NCBI GenBank assembly: GCA_036675505.1
Contig: JAKFEW010000048.1
Span: 1-23,618 of the forward strand
Source of the DNA: JAKFEW01 sp036675505
Lineage (GTDB): Bacteria; Cyanobacteriota; Sericytochromatia; S15B-MN24; JAQBPE01
DNA length: 23,618 nucleotides
Direction of reading: 5' to 3'
The notes beneath the pieces were generated by a model, which was given only the letters and a program-made list of their open reading frames with translations, was not told where the DNA came from and did not search any database. Shown piece by piece: positions 19,433 through 23,618 of this stretch. The position numbers were made by a program, and so were the translations under genes. Within the stretch, counting starts at the first letter, position 1; the number at the start of each line of letters is the position of its first letter.

Positions 19433-20395
19433 TTACACGTCGGCCGGCACGGGCGCGTGCTTGTCGAAGCCTATGTAGATGCGCGCGTTGGCGACCTTGG
19501 CGAGCTCGTGCAGCGCCTCGAGCTCGCGCAGGCGCAGCAGCGCCGGGTGCTGGGCGTAGGCCTGGCCCGCGGCCTCCTGCACGCTGATCGCCAGGCGCTC
19601 GGCCTCGGTGCGGATCGCGAGCGCCTCGGCCTCGGCCACTGCCGCGAGCTTGCGCGCCTGGGCCTGCGCCTCGGCCTCGCTGCGCTGGGCGTCGGCCTTC
19701 ACGCCCGCGTCGATGCGCTGGACCTCGGCCTTGGTGCGCGCCTCGACCAGCTGCGCCTCGCTCAGGCGCTCGGCCGCGAGCACGCGGTTCATCACGCTCT
19801 GCAAGTCGCCCGGGAAGATCAGGTCCTTCACGTCCGAGCGCAGGATCATCACGCCGTAGCCGGCCGCGGCCTCGCGCACGTCGCGCATGATGTCCTCGGA
19901 GAGCCGGTTGCGGTTGGTCAGGATCTCCTCGAGCGTCATCGAGGCGAGCGAGCGGCGCGCCGCGAGCTGCACGTCCGAGTAGAGCCGGTCCTCGTAGTTC
20001 TCGACGGCGTGCAAAGCGGCTTTCGGGTCGATCACCTTGAACTGCACGATGATGCTCACGCGCAAAGCCACCTTGTCGCCGGTCAGGATCTCCTGGCCCT
20101 TGATCGTGAGGTCGCGCTCGCGCACGTCGACGATGGCCACCTCCACCTTCGGCGTGCGGAAGAAGCCGAGCTCGAAGTGGCGCGGCACCTTGTAGTGGCC
20201 GGCCTCGAGGATGCGCTTGAGCACGCCGTCCTCGTACCAGAGGCCGCGGTGGGTGTCCTTGATGATGATGTGCTGGGGGGCCATACGACGAATGCGCTCA
20301 CCGAGGATGATCACGAAGGCGTTGAGGACCAGAAGGCCGACGTAGGCCCCCACGACCAACCCGAGGTAGAAGAAGAAGTCGCTCAACGATTGCAT
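19433..20395 (-). CDS. SPFH/band-7 domain membrane protein (slipin/stomatin-like)
   Basis: The 320-residue protein has one N-terminal membrane helix (9-32), an SPFH/band-7 domain from about 42 to 225 (KVEVAIVDVRERDLTIKGQEILTGDKVALRVSIIVQFKVID and DVQLAARRSLASMTLEEILTNR are diagnostic), then an Ala/Glu-rich coiled coil (about 225-285), and a short C-terminal domain ending in IYIGFDKHAPVP. Such proteins form membrane-bound oligomers and often scaffold proteases or membrane microdomains. No NfeD-like partner gene is beside it; the downstream partner is an MFS exporter 5 nt away. ATG 20395 lacks a clear Shine-Dalgarno sequence (CCCTTTCGTAG precedes it). A long leader with predicted hairpins lies upstream. 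Confidence 0.9.
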   Translation of the reverse strand: MQSLSDFFFYLGLVVGAYVGLLVLNAFVIILGERIRRMAPQHIIIKDTHRGLWYEDGVLKRILEAGHYKVPRHFELGFFRTPKVEVAIVDVRERDLTIKGQEILTGDKVALRVSIIVQFKVIDPKAALHAVENYEDRLYSDVQLAARRSLASMTLEEILTNRNRLSEDIMRDVREAAAGYGVMILRSDVKDLIFPGDLQSVMNRVLAAERLSEAQLVEARTKAEVQRIDAGVKADAQRSEAEAQAQARKLAAVAEAEALAIRTEAERLAISVQEAAGQAYAQHPALLRLRELEALHELAKVANARIYIGFDKHAPVPADV

Positions 20396-20564
20396 CTACG
20401 AAAGGGTGGGGACCGGCCGCCGGGAGGGCCGGCCCCCTGGCACGTCCAGTAGCCCAGGCGATGTGGAAAGGACAAGTGCGCCTGATGGGCGTCTCTGAAA
20501 CACCGATCGCACTGAGGCGGCAGAGACGCTGAAGCGCCTTCATTCCTTCCTGGGCCTGGACGCA
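20396..20564 (-). promoter_or_regulatory. Long leader of the SPFH gene able to form several hairpins
   Basis: About 170 nt separate the inferred start point from ATG 20395, with no ORF of note. Inverted repeats: GCGTCTCTG (20489-20497) with CAGAGACGC (20521-20529), 9 bp with a 23-nt loop; CAGGCG (20455-20460) with CGCCTG (20479-20484); CCGGCC (20413-20418 approx.) with GGCCGG (20427-20432 approx.); and a TGAAG/CTTCA hairpin near 20529-20541. The leader is unusual in length for this window, where other leaders are 0-40 nt. I could not match it to a riboswitch class. Confidence 0.45.
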
Positions 20565-20570
20565 GGAACG

Positions 20571-20576
20571 ATTCTA
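20571..20576 (-). promoter_or_regulatory. -10 box (TAGAAT) for the SPFH-MFS operon
   Basis: TAGAAT on the minus strand matches the consensus at five of six positions, in a local AT-rich spot (ATTCTA on the plus strand). It places the start point near 20564 and defines the 170-nt leader. No good -35 box is visible at 16-18 nt spacing. Confidence 0.45.
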
Positions 20577-20669
20577 CCCCAAGCGATCGGGCGTGGCCAC
20601 GGGCTGCAGACGAGCGGTCACGCGCCACCCGCGACGGCCTGCTCGCCGACGTCGGCCACGCCAGCTGGC

Positions 20670-20774
20670 TCAGCGCCGCCCGCGGCCCCCCCGGTGCCCT
20701 GAGCGCCGGTGCGCCCAGGCGCGGCCGAACAACAGCGCGAGCAGGAGCCGGGTGCTGATCCGGAAAGGGCTCAT
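20670..20774 (-). CDS. Small ORF, 34 residues, with ideal ribosome site; possibly frameshifted
   Basis: ATG 20774 is preceded by AAGGAGG with 7 nt spacing, the best Shine-Dalgarno match in the window. The product starts as a signal peptide or membrane helix (MSPFRISTRLLLALLFGRAWA) and then becomes an Arg/Gly-rich tail typical of an out-of-frame reading. One frame over, the same DNA reads TGAQGTGGAAGGAEPAGVAD and stops at 20618-20620, with more ordinary composition. A run of seven G (20686-20692 on the plus strand as C) lies inside. So the true product may be an exported peptide of about 50 residues broken by a frameshift or read by slippage. It is divergent from the HEAGH protein gene. Function unknown. 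Confidence 0.4.
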   Translation of the reverse strand: MSPFRISTRLLLALLFGRAWAHRRSGHRGGRGRR

Positions 20775-20801
20775 GGGTGCGCCTCCTTGCGGGTATGGCG
20801 C

Positions 20802-20807
20802 TATCAT
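20802..20807 (+). promoter_or_regulatory. Possible -10 box (TATCAT) for the HEAGH protein gene
   Basis: TATCAT matches the -10 consensus at five of six positions and gives a leader of about 95 nt before ATG 20910. The leader holds the 16-bp tandem repeat. The divergent small ORF starts only 28 nt to the left, so promoters overlap. Confidence 0.35.
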
Positions 20808-20860
20808 CCCGTCCGGCCGCCGCGAGTGGACGACCGGGTGTGGCGGTTCCGCAGCCGTCA

Positions 20861-20892
20861 CGTCGAAAGCCTCACGCGTCGAAAACCTCACG
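20861..20892 (+). repeat. Tandem 16-bp duplication in the leader of the HEAGH protein gene
   Basis: CGTCGAAAGCCTCACG (20861-20876) is followed directly by CGTCGAAAACCTCACG (20877-20892), one mismatch, and by the first five bases of a third copy. It ends 8 nt before the AGGAG ribosome site, so it could be a protein or RNA binding site or a neutral slippage product. Confidence 0.85.
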
Positions 20893-20909
20893 CGTCGCTC
20901 AGGAGTCCC

Positions 20910-21599
20910 ATGGCCGATCGTCCCGCCCTCGATCTCTCGAAGCTGCGCCCGGACGGCCTCGACCCCGCGAAGCTCGCGCTGCTCGCGGTGGTCGCGCTGT
21001 ACCTCGCGGGCACGCTGCTCGACCCCGAGCGCGGCAACCTGGTGGGCGGCATCATTTTCTACACGCACGAGGCGGGCCACTGGGTGTTCAGGCCCTTCGG
21101 CACCTTCCTCGGCATCGCCGGCGGCACGCTCATGCAGCTCGCGCTGCCGGTCGGCTTCACGATCGCGTTCCTGCGTCAGGGCCAGCCGTTCTCGGCGGCC
21201 GTCACGCTCTTCTGGCTCGCGATGTCGTTCCTCGGCGCCTCGCTCTACGCCGGCGACGCGATCGACCTCGAGCGGCCGCTCAGCACCACCTGGACCTCGG
21301 GCGCCGAGGAGCTCGAGGAATACGGCGAGACCGGCCACGACTGGCACAACATGTTGACCATGCTGGGCCTGCTCGAGCCGTCCGTCGTGGCGTTCCTCGC
21401 GGGCGGCCTCAGGCTCGCGGGCAGCTTGACCTATGCCCTCGCGCTCTACGGCGGTCTGCTCACGGCAGGCGTGCCGCTGCCCGCGCGCTTCGCGCTTTCG
21501 GCCATGTCCCGTCCGAAGGCCCGCCCACCGGCGCGCCGGGCCCCGCCGCGCAAGCCCCAGAGCCAGGGTCCGCGGAAGCGCGACATCGACGCCGGCTGA
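20910..21599 (+). CDS. Polytopic membrane protein with HEAGH and GHDWHNM motifs (uncharacterised, metalloprotease-like)
   Basis: The 229-residue protein has about five membrane helices (22-36, 60-90, 96-116, 150-168, 172-190) and a long basic Pro/Arg-rich C-terminal tail (200-229). YTHEAGHWVFRPFGTFLGIAGGTLMQL (51-77) contains an HExxH-type motif (H53, E54, H57), as in membrane zinc peptidases of the M50 type, and GHDWHNMLTMLGLL (142-155) supplies further histidines H143 and H146. I recall both segments as conserved in a family of uncharacterised bacterial membrane proteins. The M50 second motif (NxxPDG) is not seen, so protease activity is only a possibility. The start is ATG 20910 with AGGAG 4 nt upstream. 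It stands alone on the plus strand, convergent with the gene at 21645. Confidence 0.75.
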   Translation: MADRPALDLSKLRPDGLDPAKLALLAVVALYLAGTLLDPERGNLVGGIIFYTHEAGHWVFRPFGTFLGIAGGTLMQLALPVGFTIAFLRQGQPFSAAVTLFWLAMSFLGASLYAGDAIDLERPLSTTWTSGAEELEEYGETGHDWHNMLTMLGLLEPSVVAFLAGGLRLAGSLTYALALYGGLLTAGVPLPARFALSAMSRPKARPPARRAPPRKPQSQGPRKRDIDAG

Positions 21600-21644
21600 C
21601 GCATCAGGCGGCCTGGGCCCAGCAGCCCGGGGCTGGCGGCGCGC

Positions 21645-22157
21645 CTACGGCTTGAGCGCCTCGAGCTGCTCGAGCAGCTCGCCGCGGCTCATGAAGCCGT
21701 CGTGGGCGTGCTGCACGGAACCACCGGCCTTGCGGAACTCGTGGGCCGGCAGGCGCTTGAAGCCGCGCCGCTGCCACTCGGCGCCCGCGCGATCCTCCCA
21801 GACCGCAAAGGTCAGCCCGTGCGTCGCGACGTAGCCCTTGAGCTCGGCCGCCGTCGCCCGCTCGCCAGCCACGAGGAACGCGATGCCCTCGGGCTCGTAG
21901 GCGCCCGCCAGGCGGATCAGGTGCGGCAGCTGGGCCTCGCTGTCGGCCTCGCCCGGGGCGAGGAAGCTCACGACGACGGGCTTGCCCTGGAAAGCAGCCA
22001 GGTTCGCAGGCTTGCCCGCCAGGTCGAAGAAGCCGTCGGCGGCCCGCGCGGCGAGCGGGGCCTGGGCCTTGACGGCGGCGCGCGGCGTGCCGGTCGCGGC
22101 GCAGCCGATCAGCATGAGGCCCACGATCAGGGTCGGCAGGATCGGGCGGAAGGTCAT
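21645..22157 (-). CDS. Thioredoxin-fold lipoprotein lacking the active-site cysteines
   Basis: The 170-residue protein has a lipoprotein signal (MTFRPILPTLIVGLMLIGC, Cys19) and a TlpA/AhpC-like domain: DLAGKPANLAAFQGKPVVVSFLAP (45-68), where the strand VVVSFLA should be followed by W-C-x-x-C but reads P-G-E-A-D; then EGIAFLVAGERATAAELKGYVATHGL and the cis-Pro region RGFKRLPAHEFRKAGG with P137. The only cysteine is the lipidated one, so it cannot do thiol-disulfide exchange. It may bind a partner or ligand instead. The start is ATG 22157 with GAGGAG 6 nt upstream. It lies downstream of, and in the same direction as, the gene at 22226, separated by a strong hairpin. Confidence 0.8.
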   Translation of the reverse strand: MTFRPILPTLIVGLMLIGCAATGTPRAAVKAQAPLAARAADGFFDLAGKPANLAAFQGKPVVVSFLAPGEADSEAQLPHLIRLAGAYEPEGIAFLVAGERATAAELKGYVATHGLTFAVWEDRAGAEWQRRGFKRLPAHEFRKAGGSVQHAHDGFMSRGELLEQLEALKP

Positions 22158-22195
22158 GGGGCGCTCCTCGGAGACAGGGACGGCGGATGCGGCGG

Positions 22196-22216
22196 GCCCG
22201 GCAGGGGCTGCCGGGC
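22196..22216 (-). terminator. Strong hairpin between the two minus-strand genes at 22226 and 22157
   Basis: GCCCGGCAG (22196-22204), GGG, CTGCCGGGC (22208-22216): a perfect 9-bp GC stem with a 3-nt loop. It starts 10 nt after the stop of the upstream gene, the usual place for a terminator, but has no T tract on the minus strand. It may reduce rather than end transcription into the lipoprotein gene. Confidence 0.5.
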
Positions 22217-22225
22217 GCAGGACGC

Positions 22226-22579
22226 TTACTTGAGCGTGTCTTCGATCGCCTTGCCCCAGAAGCCGCCGCTCTTCCAGCCGATGAAGCCGCAGATGGCCGC
22301 GCCGGCGAGCAGGCCGAGGCCGATCACGTTGGCCGAGAGCGCCGTGCCGCCCGCGTTCGCGAAGAACCAGGCGCCCCAGCCGACCATCGCGCCGAGGCCG
22401 CCGCCGCCGACGACGCCCGCGCCCGCGCTCAGCACCTTGGCCGTGGTGGCGATCGCGCCCTGGGCCTGGGCCTTCACCACCGGCGGCCGGGCGACCGGCT
22501 TGGCGGCCTCGGCAGGCTGGGCGGCGGTCGCCCTCGCGACGGTGCGGAGGGCAGGCGGGGTCGTGCGGGTCACGTGCAT
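22226..22579 (-). CDS. Small glycine-rich membrane protein of unknown function
   Basis: The 117-residue protein starts at ATG 22579 (AGGAG 8 nt upstream). Residues 1-45 are Thr/Arg/Ala/Pro-rich (MHVTRTTPPALRTVARATAA...), without a signal peptide. The rest holds two hydrophobic segments (about 50-77 with a GAGVVGGGGLGAMVG glycine run, and 83-104) and ends GFIGWKSGGFWGKAIEDTLK. The glycine pattern resembles glycine-zipper membrane proteins, a description of composition rather than a family call. The low-complexity basic N-terminus recalls that of the 16865-18064 product, and both genes have an AT-rich TTAA-containing upstream region. Confidence 0.65.
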   Translation of the reverse strand: MHVTRTTPPALRTVARATAAQPAEAAKPVARPPVVKAQAQGAIATTAKVLSAGAGVVGGGGLGAMVGWGAWFFANAGGTALSANVIGLGLLAGAAICGFIGWKSGGFWGKAIEDTLK

Positions 22580-22663
22580 GGCGATGGCTCCTGGCTGGTG
22601 CGCGCCCCAGCGAGGGGCGACGCGATACTCACTCACAGGCGAGTTGTCGCGCGCGCCAGCCAA

Positions 22664-22735
22664 ACCTTGGTAAAGAAAGCATTAAGCCATGGCGGAGGAA
22701 TGGTTAACTGATCGCGAATCAGTCATCGAGGAGAG
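22664..22735 (-). promoter_or_regulatory. AT-rich upstream region with TTAA words and a 6-bp palindrome
   Basis: The region before the 22579 gene contains TTGGTAAAGAAAGCATTAAGC (22663-22686 area) and GGTTAACTGAT, and the inverted repeat ACTGAT (22707-22712), CGCGA, ATCAGT (22718-22723). It contrasts with the surrounding GC-rich sequence and probably holds the promoter and perhaps an operator. I could not choose one -10 box. Confidence 0.4.
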
Positions 22736-22792
22736 ACACCCCGCCGATCGAAACGGCACGCGCGGCGCGGCGTCACGTCACCGGCCCGCGGC

Positions 22793-23359
22793 TCAGCGGG
22801 CGTCGACGGCGGCGGTCGCGGCCATGCGCTCAGGCGTGCCGGCGGCATCGAGCATGGCCCAGGCGTAGTAGGCGGCCCCCAGCGCACCCCAGGTCAACAT
22901 CCCGATGGAGATGGCGTCACCCGTGGCATAGGCGTTGCCCCGCGAGGCGAGCGTGAAGGCCCCGACGCCCACGAAGAAGCCGCCGTACGTGACGGCGAGC
23001 CCGCCCACGCCGACCGCGGCCCCGCGCCAGGGGTCGCCCGCCCAGACGTGCCCCGCGCCGAGCGCGAGCGGTGCCGCGAGGGCGACGGCGACGGGCACGA
23101 CGCTCGCCAGGCCGAGCCCGCCGATCAAGGCGGCCGAGCCCAGCACCGCGGGCGGCCCCAGCGCGGTCGTGAGGCCGGCCTGCACGCGCGGCGACAAGAA
23201 AGGAGCTGGCTCTGGCCCCGCGCTCGGCGCGAGCGGCGCAGCCAACAAGGCCCTCGTCGGCTCGGCCGCGGCCGCGTACGCGGCCGCCGGCTGCGGCACG
23301 AACAGGGTGCCACCCACCACCACCACCAGCCCGGCCGGCCAGATCGCGTGCATCGCCAT
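22793..23359 (-). CDS. Exported or membrane protein of unknown function, several helices
   Basis: The 188-residue product starts at ATG 23359 with GAGGAG 8 nt upstream; an ATG at 23353 in the same frame is also possible. A signal-like helix (AIWPAGLVVVVGGTLFVPQPAAAYA) is followed by an Ala/Pro-rich linker, then three or four hydrophobic Ala/Gly-rich helices (about 65-90, 95-110, 120-140, 145-165). The C-terminal WGALGAAYYAWAMLDAAGTPERMAA resembles the W-Y-x-x-x-DA ending of DUF5683-type small membrane proteins, but I do not claim the family. It is monocistronic: 213 nt separate it from the next gene, and the rRNA terminator lies upstream. Confidence 0.65.
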   Translation of the reverse strand: MAMHAIWPAGLVVVVGGTLFVPQPAAAYAAAAEPTRALLAAPLAPSAGPEPAPFLSPRVQAGLTTALGPPAVLGSAALIGGLGLASVVPVAVALAAPLALGAGHVWAGDPWRGAAVGVGGLAVTYGGFFVGVGAFTLASRGNAYATGDAISIGMLTWGALGAAYYAWAMLDAAGTPERMAATAAVDAR

Positions 23360-23500
23360 CGCGGGGTCTCCTCTCGTCGCGGGAACACGCGCCATCTTCG
23401 CCGATGCGCGCGCGCGGAGGTCGCGTGCCTGTGGCGGTCGTTCGACCGTCCCACCGCTCGCGGGCGAACCCAGCCGCGCAGCAGCCGGGCCGTGAGCTGG

Positions 23501-23545
23501 CCAAAGGCAAACCCCCGACTCGACCCTTGCGGGGAATCGGGGGTT
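23501..23545 (-). terminator. Rho-independent terminator of the rRNA operon
   Basis: On the minus strand AACCCCCGA pairs with TCGGGGGTT (plus-strand 23537-23545 and 23509-23517), 9 bp, with inner CCCC/GGG pairing, followed by TTGCCTTTGG. The stem and the following T-rich stretch lie about 50 nt after the 5S 3' end, as expected for the end of an rRNA operon. Confidence 0.75.
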
Positions 23546-23555
23546 CGACCCTGGA

Positions 23556-23589
23556 CTTGAATCGAAGACTCTGAGGAATCTAAGACTCT
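23556..23589 (-). repeat. Tandem 17-bp repeat between 5S rRNA and terminator
   Basis: On the minus strand AGAGTCTTAGATTCCTC is followed by AGAGTCTTCGATTCAAG; 13 of the first 14 positions agree. It lies in the trailer of the rRNA transcript and may be a processing-site duplication or a neutral repeat. Confidence 0.8.
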
Positions 23590-23592
23590 AAA

Positions 23593-23618
23593 GGTCCTGG
23601 CGGCGGGCTATCTTCCCA
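23593..23618 (-). rRNA. rrf: 5S rRNA, 3' end only
   Basis: The minus strand reads TGGGAAGATAGCCCGCCGCC then AGGACC, matching the universal 3' end of bacterial 5S rRNA (GGGA-GA-TAG...GCCGCCAGG), which closes helix I with the 5' end. The rest lies beyond the right edge. The position of the mature 3' end is approximate. The rRNA operon therefore reads leftward into the window and ends at the terminator at 23501-23545. Confidence 0.8.

Noticed and set aside
23535..23560. T-loop-like GGGGGTTCGACCC suggesting a tRNA
   Set aside because: The bases form one arm of the rRNA terminator stem; no anticodon arm, D arm or acceptor pairing can be laid out around it.

Overview
The window is very GC-rich (about 70% or more by eye), densely coded, and rich in overlapping ATGA/GTGA stop-start junctions. 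Signal peptides, lipoboxes, a periplasmic-type thioredoxin and undecaprenyl-phosphate-type glycosyltransferases point to a bacterium, probably one with a complex envelope. The octamer GCGATCGC occurs 16 times by hand count, against about one expected from base composition. This HIP1-like enrichment and the style of some hypothetical proteins would fit a high-GC lineage near the Cyanobacteriota, such as a non-photosynthetic one. That assignment is tentative.

Layout, left to right. (1) 1-7155, minus: three tandem paralogous YfhO-type membrane glycosyltransferases; the leftmost runs off the window. The middle one starts inside the stop codon of the right one. The right and left ones each have a -10 hexamer exactly 6 nt before ATG, which suggests leaderless transcripts. 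(2) 7283-12182, plus: a divergent six-ORF operon with a CsbB/GtrB-like family 2 glycosyltransferase, a methyltransferase, a GT39-like membrane protein, a 21-codon ORF that looks like the start of a methylthioadenosine phosphorylase gene, and the TIGR04283/TIGR04282 transferase pair. The CsbB-like enzyme next to YfhO proteins suggests the known scheme in which a sugar is loaded on undecaprenyl phosphate in the cytoplasm, flipped, and transferred outside. (3) 12226-13875, minus: trehalose synthase, divergent from (4) 13974-15875, plus: a TlpA-like thioredoxin, a membrane-anchored unknown, and an unusual fusion of a pyrophosphatase-like domain to a VOC domain.

(5) 15945-16828: a 46-residue lipoprotein, a decayed LysR regulator gene and a 29-residue ORF. 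(6) 16865-20395, minus: an unrecognised protein with a probable TIM-barrel domain, an MFS exporter, and an SPFH/band-7 membrane protein preceded by a long leader able to form hairpins. (7) 20618-21599: a small minus-strand ORF, perhaps frameshifted, divergent from a membrane protein with an HEAGH motif. (8) 21645-23359, minus: a thioredoxin-fold lipoprotein without its cysteines and two small membrane proteins. (9) Right edge, minus: the 3' end of a 5S rRNA followed by a terminator, so an rRNA operon lies to the right and reads into this window.

The clearest theme is envelope glycan modification (regions 1-2). The best candidates for something new are the phosphorylase remnant at 10703, the pyrophosphatase-VOC fusion at 15081, the repeated leaderless promoter arrangement, and the structured leader of the SPFH gene. 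I saw no CRISPR array, insertion sequence or complete tRNA.
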